Origin: Protonemura montana
Taxonomy: Eukaryota; Arthropoda; Insecta; Plecoptera; Nemouridae
DNA: 64,000 nucleotides
Assembly (NCBI GenBank): GCA_947568835.1
Contig: OX387602.1
Coordinates: 31,406,242 to 31,470,241 of the forward strand
Direction of reading: 5' to 3'
Part shown: one piece after another, positions 1 to 13,900 of the stretch
Position numbering within the stretch: the stretch's first letter is position 1
Layout: every line of letters begins with the position of its first letter
Position numbers and translations under genes: made by a program
The notes under the pieces: model-generated
Told to the model about the DNA's origin: nothing
The model's database searches: none
What the model saw: the letters and a program-made list of their open reading frames with translations, nothing else

Positions 1-1
1 G

Positions 2-829
2 GCTTCTCAGCATAGCATTTATCGCAGTGAAGATCAGCAACCTGGTAACCCCATCCGAACGGGAACATTTCAACCGAGCTCGCCAGTGCAAAGCCGTAAC
101 GCTGCAGAATCACACTCTGCCAGCATATTTGGGGGATCTTCGTACGCCGCACCGTTTCCAACCACCACCAACAATGCTAATGTGTTCGGAGGCTCAACAT
201 CGCCTCCGTTTGGCCCCACCCACTCGACGAATGTCTTCGGGGGCGGAACCTCCGCCGGTGTTTTTGGTGCCAACGCTAGTGGCTTTGAGGGGAGTTGTAC
301 ACCTACGCAACCTGCTAGCAGTGTATTCGGCAGTGCTCCATCAGGACTGTTCAGCGCGGCAGCGGCCGCAGTTTCACAGCAGTCCGGGGGATTCTTCGGC
401 TCAGCAGTTGCCCAACCTGTACCTGGAATATCAACGGCAACTCCGGGAGGATTCTTCGGTGTGTCGCCTGCCCAACCTCCTTCTGGACTGTTTGCAAATG
501 CTGCTGCCAACAGTGGCTTCGCTCCACCGCCTACCACTGGGTCTTCCAGTATCTTCGGGGGTTCGTGGGCTGCACCACCTGCTACATTCGGACCCACCAG
601 TCCAACTCCTGCTCCAACTCAGACATTCCAAAGCTTCCCGAGCAATAACGATGCATTCAACAAATCAAACGTGTCTTCCGGTTTGTTTGTGCAGGCCAAT
701 GATGTGAATAGCTCTGTCTACACCCCCTTGAGTGACCTCGATGACGAAGAAAAGGCAGCATTCCAAGCTAAGACGTTCACGAGCGGTAAGATTCCCATCA
801 GGCCACCACCGAGAGAATTGTGCTTCTAG
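2..829 (+). CDS. NUP42: FG-repeat nucleoporin, NUP42-like (3' end, partial)
   Basis: The frame is open from the first bases of the window to a TAG at 827-829, giving about 275 residues. The 5' end lies outside the window. The product is rich in Ser, Ala, Pro, Thr and Asn and is studded with FG dipeptides, mostly as VFGG, IFGG, FFG and LFA/LFS contexts. This is the disordered phenylalanine-glycine type that lines the nuclear pore. The last 35 residues (YTPLSDLDDEEKAAFQAK, then a GKIPIRPPPREL ending) match my memory of the conserved C-terminal segment of NUP42/NUPL2, which binds GLE1 on the cytoplasmic face for mRNA export. The CCCH zinc finger expected at the N terminus would be off the left edge. 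I see no splice site in the visible part. Another FG nucleoporin is possible, but the C-terminal motif favours NUP42. Confidence 0.72.
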   Translation, partial: ASQHSIYRSEDQQPGNPIRTGTFQPSSPVQSRNAAESHSASIFGGSSYAAPFPTTTNNANVFGGSTSPPFGPTHSTNVFGGGTSAGVFGANASGFEGSCTPTQPASSVFGSAPSGLFSAAAAAVSQQSGGFFGSAVAQPVPGISTATPGGFFGVSPAQPPSGLFANAAANSGFAPPPTTGSSSIFGGSWAAPPATFGPTSPTPAPTQTFQSFPSNNDAFNKSNVSSGLFVQANDVNSSVYTPLSDLDDEEKAAFQAKTFTSGKIPIRPPPRELCF

Positions 830-1727
830 CAGCCCACTCCACAGGAACATCTCTGTCGTATTATTTCTATGTAAGCTATGTTTATTAACATATTTGTACT
901 TAATTTAAGAGTTTCTGCTAGTCATGCAACTAGTGTTTCTGCAAATGACAAACGTTACTTGTTGTTTCATACTGCATTTATTTTGGTATAACAACGCTAA
1001 ATAATGTTCAGTTCAATAAACAAATTATTTTAAAATTGTATCCTATTTTCAACGTTATAAACTGTGGTCTTGCACACTCTAGTGGCACAAACATGAACCC
1101 AATCACAATATTACTTAACCTAAGCTTCAATTTAGCTTGAAAAGGACAGGGGGTTTGACCAGCTGGCTGGAAACCTTCCCAGGTAACTTTCTTAAATCCC
1201 CTTTCCCACTCAAGACAATATCAAGTATAATAATAATAAAAGTCACCCTGTATTCATTGCTCTAAATAAAACACGTGCCATCACACCACTGACGCTTAGA
1301 TAGGGCTTATGACAGGAACCAGCGAAGCATTCACCAGGTTGAATTTACTTAAAATACTTCGACTGATTTCATAGTTCAATTATAATAAGTTGTTCAATTA
1401 GGTATTTAAAAATAAAGCAGCTTCAACAGCAATTTTCTGGCTGGATCAAGACCAAATCTACGGGAATCTCCATCAGACGCGAGTAAACGAATTAAACCAG
1501 TCTACCAATTGCTGTCAGGTACTTTTCTTTCCAAGGCACAGCCCTGTGAATGGTTAGAAGCAGTCAGCACAAGAAAAACCTTGGAACACTCGATGACACA
1601 CGTAATATCTTGGACGGTATTTATAAATAGACGAACAGCTCTGTCGACAACGCAGGCGAACGGAATGGCAGTCGACGTTCAGAGCCCGTCGCCGTAACCT
1701 CCCTAAGACGGCAAAGAGCGAGACTAG
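830..1727. other. 3' UTR and intergenic spacer between NUP42-like gene and NPC1
   Basis: This stretch is AT-rich and non-coding between two genes that converge tail to tail. Besides the AATAAA at 1015 I see no gene or recognisable repeat. The 1509-1697 reading frame has no codon or homology support. Confidence 0.5.
1015..1020 (+). promoter_or_regulatory. polyadenylation signal AATAAA for the NUP42-like gene
   Basis: A canonical AATAAA lies 186 bases after the stop codon, in AT-rich sequence. It is the first such hexamer on this strand after the stop. The convergent NPC1 gene ends some 700 bases further on. Confidence 0.6.
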
Positions 1728-1907
1728 TCAAGTGTGCACCCGTTCGGGCGATTCGCACTGCACACTGCCGTAATTGCTATACGATGTTTCGCTGCCGAGG
1801 AGAGTCTGCGAGCTCGACGGGCCGGCCTCACGTTCCGATAAAGGACGCGGGTCTAGAAACGTCGGGCTCTTCGAGCGGCGTCGGGACTTCATTCCTAGAA
1901 CAGAACG
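1728..1907 (-). CDS. NPC1: NPC1 proposed terminal exon with YGSV sorting-like tail
   Basis: An acceptor (pyrimidine-rich, then TTCAG) at 1908-1910 opens a frame of 59 residues ending in TGA at 1728. Joined to exon 19 at 3654 (AGA|GTAAGC donor) the phase is 0 on both sides. The tail starts with a basic serine-rich run ([10 protein letters not shown]) and contains SQTLLGS and YSNYGSV. YGSV fits the YxxPhi pattern used for endosomal and lysosomal sorting, which would suit NPC1. The segment is more GC-rich than its surroundings, like the other exons. Human NPC1 ends instead in a dileucine motif. The exon is inferred from splice signals and phase only. Confidence 0.5.
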   Translation of the reverse strand, partial: RSVLGMKSRRRSKSPTFLDPRPLSEREAGPSSSQTLLGSETSYSNYGSVQCESPERVHT

Positions 1908-4900
1908 CTGAAGTCTAACAACACAACGTAAAAATTTGGGTAAAATTGAACGCGATAGGAATAGGACAGATTTCAATACAGGCTCCGATAATACTTTGAT
2001 GGTAATTTTCTTTGACATGTTTAAGGTAATCTCCCTAACACAAGCCGAAACATCTAGTTTCTTCTATTTGCGGAAATTAAAACGTTATAATTTGACTGCT
2101 CATTCGCTAGGGACGGCGGGAACGCCAGGGGGGGTGCAGGGAAACAGATCAAAGCAATCGCAAGCTTCAGTTTAAACAACCTTTTATTTGTTTTCATAAC
2201 TGGTGAGAAAATATCTGTAACTATGTGCGGTAGTTCTGAATCGTATTCTGGTCGTTCAAAGCGCTCAGTCGTGAATACGATTTCATTTCATATACAAATA
2301 TATTTCTCTCGCACGAGACATGCACACACTTTGGGCAAACAAACGACTGCCTAAAAACGAACAAAGTCGATGGTGAATAGGGCCAAAAATAAATATGTCA
2401 TGAACAGTGATGAACGAGCATTAAAGTATGGCTGGCAGCCAAAATAATATTGATATATAAAGATTAACAATGCATCTGCAACAACATCAACACAATTTCA
2501 ATCCGGTGCCCATCTCGTGCCCATCTCAACATCTGGCCTGACAAGATTATGGTCCCAACTCAATTTCTTTCCGTGCAATAATCACTCACACTCAATTACA
2601 CAGTTCTTGCTATCGACGCATTCCGCTTCAAATCATCTCACTCGACCACTCGGGCATTTCACGAGGCTCAGAACGCGGCTAATCGGTCGACTTCTATTGC
2701 ACGACTTTTAGCGGCATTGTAGTAAATCGTCGCTTCTTTCTAGTCTGTTAACCGTGTCAACTTCTGTGACTTTAAACACAAATTTTGAAGGAACGTAATA
2801 TTGCTTTGGCTCACAACATGTCTTTAATTTTTCATACGGGTGCCAAAATCTCAGCCAAAACAGGCTTTTTATAAATATTGATTCATTGATATAGTCTTAT
2901 TTTTGACCGTGCACCTCCATTTAAGAATCGTCTTTTGAAATTTTCACTCATTTAGTGCATATTTATCACACATTAATTTAAACACTTACTGATAACAAGT
3001 TAGGATTCAACATTTCCAAATAAAAAGATAAAACGGGGTTAGAATATACAACGGACGATGGTTTTATTTCTAGTGCATTGATATTCCAATAAAAAAAATC
3101 AAGGCTTAGCCAAAATTCTTTTTTTTGCAACATTGAAGAGAAAAAAATGGCCTGTTTTCGCCGGCGAAACTGCACACGGTGAGTTCTTCGATCGTGCCGC
3201 ATTAATATGCCGAGATCCGGATCTCTCGAAACTTCGTCTCGGTGAGGATTTAGATAACTTGAAGCGGCATGCCCCTAATACTGAATCTCCACTACATCCT
3301 TCTAGTCTTGCTAGCCTTAATACTCGGCTATCGAGAACTGGCATCACATAAGCCTGGCATACATCTAATAAATGCTACCCATTTAAAGTTTAACACAGAA
3401 ACAAGGAACTTACGAGCTGGCCAACCAAATCAGCAGCCACATTCACAAAAAAAAAAAACAACCAGTAACCAGAATGACAGAAGTTGTTCAAACAGTAAAA
3501 CTGAAAATACAAACGCGATGAAATGTGCGATCGGTTGCGAGTGAAACGTGGTCTTTCAACGCCGGCCGGGGATTACCTGTCCTGGTCTGGGCGCGGCAGC
3601 CACACCCCCAGGTCGGTGGTCTCCGCCCCTTCCCTACGCCTCCGATTGCTTACTCTATTTAACGTGGCCTCTCCTCTCGCCGGATCCTGAATCTGCATGC
3701 GCTGCTGGTGGCCCGCAGCTCGGTTAGCCAGCTTGGCTTTGTTCACGGGCGAACCTACGCCAAGCAAACACATCGCCCGGCGATTAGGACAACTAAAAGA
3801 GTGGGGAAACATACTCCGCCCCCGTCCTCGTCAGACGTTCGTGATAACATTTCAATAAACTTGGCTCTTCTCCTACCACAGACACATCAGAGCTTTAAGC
3901 GTTTTGACCCGCTCCATGCTAAAAGTCACCTCGGGTATTTTATTATTATGAACACTAGAACCGTCTCAAAAATTGATGCCCAAATGGGGACATCCGTTTG
4001 TCCCCGTTTGGGCATACATTATTGAGACGGTTATAGTATTCATAATAATAAAATACCACGCGCATTGCAAGCGTTTGCAATTTTAATAAGATTTCATCTA
4101 AAAGTCACCCCAAGTCTTCTTCCAAACAACAAACACACGAATATCTCGGCATGCAGACGACAGGACCCCCCACCAGAAGCAACAGACGCCGAGACTTCTA
4201 ATTCAGTCGATCTATCAAGCCGAATCAGGATGTAATCCATCCGAGGCTGCCACCCAAGACACACCGAAAACAAAACCAAGACTCACCGATATAGCTCAGG
4301 AGAACCGGCAGGAAAATCAGCCCGTGTGCCGCTCCGAAGAGAACGATGCCCAAGTACATTCTGAAGTAGAACACTTGGAAGATCTGCGACTTGGCGAAAC
4401 CTAGCACCATGATTCCACCGAACTTTGTCAGAGTGATGCCGGAAAACACCTGGAACCAAACAACACCCGATCAGCTTAGGGAAGGTGGCGGGAAGCAGAA
4501 GTCTATGAAGGTCTCTACGATCGTGCGTTGCTCACCGAACTGCCCATGTTGATTAGAGAGTCGGTGGCTCGGAGGAGCCGAGTTTCTTCCACGGAGACGG
4601 CAAACGAGTGAACCAGATGACTACAGAACTCAACCGCGATCCCCACCGCCTGTAAGCAACGAGACATTAACCTTAATGCGTTGCCGATCCAGGATTTCAA
4701 CTTGCGACCCTTGTGCTAGGAACACTATACACCTAGAGCTACACCGGGGTCGCAGGTTAGGACAAGGGTTTCCAGTAAGAGGACTCAAACTCAGCTAGTT
4801 CAACGCGGCATTTGAAGAGGAAATTACTTTGATTGGGATTTTTTAAAATTAAGTAGCCCAAGCCAGAAATATAAAATTAAAAAAAAATCTAAACTGTCGT

Positions 4901-7900
4901 CTGTCTGAATATTATACAGGACAATACACTGGAGCTGTCAGATCCTTCTCCAAGAAGAATTGTATAATTTAGAGGAATTTTATGATGTTGATCAATAGGT
5001 TAGTGTATGCTTGGTTATACATATAAGTTAAGTTAGACTACCACTAGTAATATTATCCGATGGCAATGTTTACACATTGAAAAATGTGCAAGTAAAATAC
5101 AATAATGTTTACGCACCATGACAAGGTTTACGAGGGAGACAGCGTTGAGGGTGATGTCCCACCAATACATGAGCCCGCCAATGTTGACCACAATCATCGT
5201 GATGGTGATGACAACGACGAGTGCAGAGAAGATATCGAGTCCCATTAGAACGAACGTGACCAAGAAGATGGCAAGCAGCGAGATGCCCATGCTTTGCAAA
5301 GTGTCAGGCCACATGGTCAGGTATTGTTCATAGAACACGTAGAAGATGCTGTAGGGGAACACCTCGGCGTTGGCAGGCAAACCTCCTTCAGCCAGCCGAG
5401 TGTTCAGCATCACTGTTAGGTCGGCAGCGATGGACCTCGCAGATCTGACTGCCTCGTAGTAGTCAGCTTCCGAGCGTAGGATGGAGTGGTACGCCATGTA
5501 GTAGTTGGCCCCGACGGTGGCCAAGCCTTGCTTGTCCACCGCGAAGTTCACGCCTTGGCCGTACGCCGCATGGCCAGCCTTGGCACAAGATTCGGTCGGG
5601 TTGTCTTCGAGGAAGAACGGCACGTAGCTGCAAGCAAGGCGAGCTCTCGGTTAGGTTCGCGCAGCTTAGTTTCAACGTTTTAATCAGCGGAGAATTTTAC
5701 GTTGCTGCCAAACAAGTGTCACGTTTAGAACCACACAAAATTATAACAATTACCAAGTTCAAGCTTCCTAAATGCATCTAAATAAAATAATCAGGGTCAA
5801 TAAACGCACGAAAGTGTTTTAAATACTGTCGTACGTTTACATTACATTTTGTATTACAATTTTTAACAATATTTATTTCTCTGGTCGGATCACAACTATA
5901 TCTTGAAGGAAGCATTTGGTTTGCATGTGAAAATCCAGGAGCAAATAACGAGTGCATGCGTACGTTTGCTGGTGACGCAGCTTTCACTTACCGTTCAAAG
6001 CCAGTGATGTTCGGCCTCCCAGTGGTCGGGTCAAGTCGAATCTGGCACGAGGCACACGTCGGGGATGAGTTGGGACAGAACGTGCCGTTAGCGGCTTGCT
6101 TGCAGCAGTCACCGTTGGCCGACCAATCGAAGAAGTCGTCGAGCCACGACGACGACGGACGTGCAATCCTCGACGCCGTCGGTCGCTTCGAAGCTCGGAA
6201 GATCTGCGTCGTCAGCGAGTCTTTGTTGCAGAACTGACCGCCGCAGAACATGTTCTGCACCCGCGGGTCCGAGTAATTCGGTCCGTCTTTCACAACGAAG
6301 TACATCGGCGGTCCGATCGAGAGGTAGTCCTTCAGGTACTGCAACAAGTCAACCAGGTCATGAGCCAGGTTTTTTTTTTAAATTATTATCAACACTTGAA
6401 CCGTCTCAAAAATTGATGCCCAAACGCGGACTCAAACCCCGATCTCCACCTGTCGCGGGTGTTGCTCTAACCAATTGAGCTACTTGGACACTGGCTTTTT
6501 GAGACGATTTTAGTGTATTTGATGAGAATTACAGTTCTCCAAGGAGTAGAACCAAGAGGCTGTGAATACTCACAGTCACTCTGATTCTAGTGACGCTATA
6601 TCACGTTACAACCTGTCAAACTTGAATAATTCCAATTTGACGTTGGATTCGTTCGAGTCCGCGTTTGGGCATCAATTTTTGATACGGTTAGTGTTGTTAA
6701 TAATAAAATACCCCGCGCATTGCAAGCGTTTGCAATTTAAATAAGATTTCATTATAACACGAGCCAGTTTATCGGAGAAATCGCTGAGTATCGGCAAATA
6801 ACAACATCAGGCTGCCAATCGCTGCCTGAATAACTGAAACTGGAGCAGGCAGGAAGCAACGACTGTCTTGACTGCTACTAGTAATATTGTCTGATGATAA
6901 CGTATGTACTGCAACAGCAAAAAAATGCAAAAAAATGTGAAATACCACTGTACATTTATTACTTACTAACCACAAAATTCCCTGTTATTATATTGTAAAT
7001 TCTATAAACACTATTGTAATTCTATTAGCCTCAGGTAATTATAGTAATCCCAAAGCTATTAATAAACAAATATATAAATAAATTCTTTGACGCGTGGGCC
7101 CAATCTCCCTATGACGCTATCCTGTACCAGACTATGTGAAAGTCACTTCGCAACCGTTGGCAGCTGTTACCTGAAAGTAGTTAAGCACGAACGAGTCGGC
7201 GGGCATCGAGAGCTCACGATCGAGCCCGATCTCGATCTTGGGTAGCACGGCAACGCTGGTGCACAGCCACCCGAAGAAGACGACCATCACCGTGGCACGC
7301 ACAGCCTTCTTCATAAGCAACGGTACGTACAGCGACTTGAACAGGTTGTAGAGGATGCCCTCGGACGTGGGGCTCGTGTCCACCTGGAGGAAGAAAACAG
7401 AATCAGCTGGCTGGATCCTATACTCTATCCAGGTTATTTGAGATCAGCTGGCTGGATCCTATGCTCTATCCAGGTTATTTGAGATCAGCAGGCTGGATCC
7501 TATGCTCTATCCAGGTTATTTGAGATCAGCTGGCTGGATCCTATGCTCTATCCAGGTTATTTGAGATCAGCTGGCTGGATCCTATGCTCTATCCAGGTTA
7601 TTTGAGATCAGCAGGCTGGATCCTATGCTCTATCCAGGTTATTTGAGATCAGCTGGCTGGATCCTTTGCTAACCTTGGAGCCACGAATGAAGCAGCAGAC
7701 GTCGAATCTGTTCCCCGCCTGGCGGAGCGTATCCAACGAGAGCAGACTGACGAAGCACGTGATCTGCAGCAGGAAGTCTACGAGGAGCGCCATGCCAGCG
7801 TAGAGAGCGAACGCCCTGACAGCCGGCATGTCGGTCAGGCCACCTGCAGGTGAAGATAGCAATGAGACACGCGAGCTAGCGGGCCATCCCGAGACGGCAG

Positions 7901-10900
7901 GAGCCGAGAACTTACCGAGGAAGAAGCAGAACGACTCCGAGAGGCTGGTGAGCAGCATGGAGGGTCCGACCTGGCCGAGTGTCCGCCCAATATGCTCTGC
8001 GTGACTCTCGTTCGGCCGCCGCGGCTCTCGCTGGTGGGTCTGCACGAGGATGAAGATGTTGTCCACGCCGACCGCCAGCACCAGGAACGGGATCACCTCG
8101 ATGATGATCAACGTTGCGGGGACGCCGGCGAACCCGAACAGTCCCACAGAGCAGACGACCGATGCTAGCACGATGAAGACTCCGCCGAGACCCAGCGTTA
8201 CCTTGCTGTCGACCTGCGTGGAGAGAGAGTTACGTTTTAAACACTTCCACGGAGCAGACTAGGTCAGATGAACCTTTAGTTTTATTTACTTCTAGTGCTC
8301 ACGCTTTAGTCCTTATGCTCTGACTAACATTGACAAAGACAACTCGCTAAAGAAGATAAGTCCCATTTTTAAATAATCAACAAGTTTAGCCCCCAACAAG
8401 ATATGTTATCAAGGTTAACCTTGTACATTTTCTTCCTTTTCTCAGTAATCTAAGTCTATCACAGTTAATTTATTGATGGCCCATGTCGCTATTGTACCCA
8501 GGGAGGTCCAGGGAGGTACAAGAAGGCTTGATGGCCCATGTCGCTATTGTACTCAGGAGGTACATTTTCAGAGGGTGGTCATTTTTTACCAATGAATACA
8601 GACTTGGAGATCATTTGGGCCACATCATTCTAAATTAAAATCGATTGAAATTGCGGCTTGTAGCTGCCTTGTGAATGTCAAGAGCAGGACTCACCAACAA
8701 AGTGCTGCAAGTACGGATCTGTCCGAGCGAGATTGCGATGTAAGCGAACATGATGACGTAGCTGACGAGGATTGTCATGACGTCGGAGGTCGACTCTCGC
8801 TCCAGCTCGTCTTCGATGGACCGTTCCGCGGTGAACGCAACCTGCATGAACTCGGGCTTTTCGGTGGCCGTCCAGTTCTTCATGAACGCCACGAATCGTT
8901 CCTCCCACAGCCTCGCCGGTCCCAGCCGCGTCTTGTTGTGGTAGTTGTTGACAAGGAACGTGAGGATGAGGGCGCTGGCGCGTTCGTACTGTGGCGCCCC
9001 CTCCGCGCTGGGGCCCGACTGCGTGAAGCCTCCCAGCGCGATCGCGGGGTCTACCGGTCCTCCGTACGTTGCAAGACAGGCAGGGTTGTAGAAGTTCCTG
9101 GTGGAGGGAGATGACAGAAACAGAATGAGACACTGACTAGTCAGGTTTGTTATTTTTAAAGCGAACAACAGAATTCCTCCACAAATCCATGCTGTCCAGA
9201 GGTTGATTAGCAAGGCAAGTGAAGTTGCTGTACTAACTTTTATCCCTCCAACCTCTCTCCCGAACAGAACTGGTCATGTGTATGATGGTCACCCATCCAA
9301 TACCTGACCCAGCGCAGTGTTGCTAAACTTTCATCTCTCCAACCTCTCTCCGGAACAGAACTGGTTATGTGTATGATGGTCGCCCATCCAATACCTGACC
9401 CAGCGCAGTGTGGCCAGCTTGGACCAAGGTAAGGTAATGCTTACTGTGTGCAGGCCTTGAAGTGGTCCAGGTAGTCGATCTGGAAGCCCAGTTCGTCGGT
9501 ATCTGTTTCATTGAAAGTCTCCAGGCTGTCTTGAAAGTATCCCCAGATGCTCTGCACGACGCACTGCGAGACTCGGGGCCGGGCTCCGCGCTGGGAGGTC
9601 AGCGGGGCAAAGCAGATCCCTTCCAAGCCCTCGCCGCTGTCGGAGCCGAGCTGCGGAGCACGGAGCCGATCAGTTAAGCAACGTACGCAAGCAATCCTTA
9701 GTGATGCAAAATGCCCGAGCATTTTCTTTTTGAGAATATTCTCGAGCACAAGCATTTTCTTCAAATCACATTTTACCTTAGATTTGAGTATTGGTTTCAC
9801 TTTATTATGTAATTTTATTTTTACTTATCATGCCTAGAAGTTCATTTAAGAGAATTAAATTGAAGCAGGTAAATAGTTATCTTTGATTTAATGAATGATT
9901 CACCTTGCAGCTGCTTTAAACTCGATGCACAAACTGCAACTTTTATGAAGTGATTTATCATTTTAGTCCCATGGCAGACATGCAGAGCTGAGCAATATTT
10001 ATATTAAAATTTCCCATCTTGAGTATTAAAAAACATCCTAGCAGTTCATTTCAGTTTGGTTTTTCCCACGCTTCTTGGTGCAGTTAAAGAAACAAACTTT
10101 GAAATGCAGATTGAACAGACCCTTGACAAGACCAGACCTTTATATGTAAATGTCAATGATCAGAAAGTATCCTATCGCCTAATTTGACAGGAAAGTACAT
10201 ATTTTTTAAAATATTAACATTTATTGACATTTCAAGTCAGTGAGAAGATTATGCTTGTTTATTGCTGGGTTACATATCTATCCATCCTTGCACCTGTTGC
10301 ACTACTCACCTGTTCGATCTTGGTCTGGAGGTCCAGCACGCTCTGCAAGAACTCTCGATGGAACACCGGGCCAAACTCGATGTCACCGTTTGAAGTCTTG
10401 TGTACGATCTGGGAAACGAAAGCCAAGCAATCGTGTCAAATTAACGACTGGAATCCAACATTTCTTTACCAAAGAAACCCACAATATCAGTTCTGCAGGG
10501 AATTTCAAAGTAAGAATCAAACTCGAATCCTATTTAGATTTTTCACACAACCATGGAAGGTGTAATCGATTTTATCAACTGGGTTAGTCTTTGGTCTGCA
10601 GGACAGTCTGAAGTTTTATCAACTTGTATTTAATGATTGGGATTTTTATATAATTATTGACCATCGAGTGCTTGATCTTCGTCTTCAAATTTCCTCTTTG
10701 AAGTCAAAATTGACTGTTATTTAACTTCAATACTTCAAGTAACTTCAGATTACTTAAACTATTTTCCTTCCAAATCCATAAATAGATTCACTGTCAAGCC
10801 ATATTTTACCCCTCAATATTTGGAACCTCTATCACACTCAATCTGTACAAGAACTGTTTGCTCTCAAGGTAAAGATCTTACTTTTCAACGCTTCAACAAT

Positions 10901-13900
10901 CAACTTCTATTTTTTCAATCTGGCAATCACCAGAGTGACGTGAATCAACGTGAATCTTTAGTTGTTGACAAACAAATCTAGAAATTGATCAACTCACGTT
11001 CTGTAAACCGACGGCTCTGATGATGACCTGTTCCGTGCGGTAAAACGGCTCGAAGTGGCTGTCAAAGTACTCGCGTTCCACTCGAGATCGACTGCTAGCC
11101 GACGCCCACAGCTCGACGGGGTCAGTGGTCATCTTCAGGTACTTGATACCGTGGCCCAGACCGACCACCGTACATAATCCGAGGAACAGAACCAGCCAGG
11201 GACGATTGGCACACGCTGCAAACAAGAACACCCGATATTAGGATGAAATCTTATTTAAATTGCAAACGCTTGCAATGCGCGGGTTATTTTATTATTAACA
11301 ACAATATAACAATCTCAAAAATTGATGCCCAAACGCGGACTCCACCTGTCGCGGGTGTTGCTCTGAACCATTGAGCTATCTGGACACTGGCTTTTTGAGA
11401 CGATTTTAGTGTATTTGATGAGAATGACGGATCTCCAAGGAGTAGAACCAAGAGGCTGTGAATACTCACAGTCAGTCTGATTCTAGTGACGCTATATCAC
11501 GTCACAACCTGTCAAACTCGAATAACTCCAATTTGACGTTGGATTCGTTGATGTATTAGGATGAAATCTTATTTAAATCGTCTCACAATCAAACAAACAA
11601 AAAAATACACAATTTCAGAGAAATTCGGTTCCAGTTTACTAAGAATTTCAGACAGTTGTCTCAAAAAATTATTTCATTATTTAAAAAAAAAAAAAAAAAA
11701 ATTGGATGCAAACTTTAGCAGCTGTCACCATGACACCACCGGAAGAGAGGGTCACCATGACAACATGCGAGGGGAGGGTCACCCACCTGTGCCCCACCAC
11801 TGGAAGAACTGCTCCAGATATTTGTCGGTGGCGGCCCCCAAGTTCTCCAGCAGCGACGACTTCTCCTGCTCCACGATCCTCGGTGTTCGCTCCTCGATGC
11901 CATCGCTGACTACACCTGTACGCAAACACGGATCAGCATCGAGCCAAACAATCTTACAAACAAACATCGTCAGGGAGATGAGTCTAACTACCCTGCATAT
12001 GGCTGACTACCTCATAACTTGCCCGGCTAAAGCTAAGCAGGGACCCAATATTGTACCACTGAACATTTGTTCTTGGTGCAAAATTCTATTAGCCTCGTGT
12101 AATTATTGTAATACCAAAGCTATTAATAAGCAAATAAATAGATAAAATAAATAAAAATTTGTGTGAAAAATAGTTAAAACTCCTAAATAAATAGGAGTTA
12201 AAATATGAGTAGTTAAACTCAATTGCCTGGTTATTGGGAAGTATATAATTTATCTACATCCAGGCCATATGTTTTACTGATAAGGAAGTAGCAGACGATT
12301 TTTAAAGCTAATCACTCGCCAAAAAAAATAAACTCCATTCAAACTTGTCCTCCATTGTTAGTCGGTCCAAGTTTCTGACCTCGTTTGACAACCGGCAGCT
12401 CAACTAATCTTGCAGCTGATTATTGTTAATTAAGTCTAATTAAATGCTCCCAAGAATTCCTCATTCGTCTTCTAAATTAACGGCACTGCTGAGTAACAAA
12501 TGCCACTCGAATTTCAAAACAATGCGCAACAAATTGATGGCTTTTTAAGCCGTAGGCAGCTGCACAAGAATTATTTCTCAAACTATTATCTAGCCACCTG
12601 CGATGCTGATAAAGCTTATCAATCATTTTTACAGAACTGACAGTAGATTTATAAATCCTTCACGGAATCATTCGCTGAAAGCAAATAACGGACTACAATG
12701 CAGTATATGTACAAGACCATCAACCGATTTCACCAACCTTGTTCTAAAAACCAAAACTTGCCTTTAACTTACCTTAGCTTTTTTCAACACGCCAATACTT
12801 TCAATTCAAAAACTAAAAAAATCCAGACAACGCACAAAGCTTGCACAGAGCAAGCTTAAAAATGAACATTTGATGAAAATATGAATCCCCCAAAGCCCTT
12901 CAAAGATGAAGTTTTAGTATAAAATAGCACAGTTTGTGCAGAGAAAATAGCTGAGATATACAATCGATTTTATGCCAAAGAATTCTTAAGTTATTTCTTA
13001 CCCGATAATTCATTTCTAATTCTACATGTAAGGTTCATATGTGCAAAATCAAAGCAACTTTCTTCAAATAGTTCTTCAAATGATTGCTCCAAAGACTATC
13101 GCGGGGAATTACGCACACTTTAAATTTAAAACTTAGTTGGTGAACCCAGCAATGAAACATTAAACCCAGCTCCAGTGATCGAAACAAACTGTACAGTCCC
13201 ACAAACCCAAGACCAACCACCACAAGACACCGAGGAAGAAACACAAAAGAGAGAGAGAGAGAGAGAGAGGTGGACGTACTGGACCGTTTCGATTGCAAGG
13301 GACTGTTCTCTTCGTCCGCACCCAGGGCAATGCGCGAGTGATTAGTTCCCGCCAAGCGCCTTCCCACGGCGTGTTTAACCTCATCGGCACCTTCCCCACG
13401 CACCAGGCTCGCTGCAAGAGATGCAAACTGTCAACCGTGAACAAGTCAACCGCAAACTCCAGGTTAGAACGGGGAATAGCCACATTGGGATCAAAAGCAC
13501 TGTCGAGTGTGCAGGTTATAGGTAGAGGCAGACAGTTAATGTTAAACCGTTGAGTGTGCAGGTTCTAGGTAGAGACAGAACGTTAATGTTAAACCGTTGA
13601 GTGTGCAGGTTCTAGGTAGAGACAGAACGTTAATGTTAAACCGTTGAGTGTGCAGGTTCTAGGTAGAGGCAGAACGTTAATGTTAAACCATTGAGTGTGC
13701 AGGTTCTAGGTAGAGGCAGAACGTTAATGTTAAACCGTAGAGTGTGCAGGTTCTAGGTAGAGGCAGAACGTTAATGTTAAACCGTTGAGTGTGCAGGTTC
13801 TAGGTAGAGACAGAATGTTAATGTTAAACCGTTGAGTGTGCAGGTTCTAGGTAGAGGCAGAACGTTAATGTTAAACCGTAGAGTGTGCAGGTTCTAGGTA

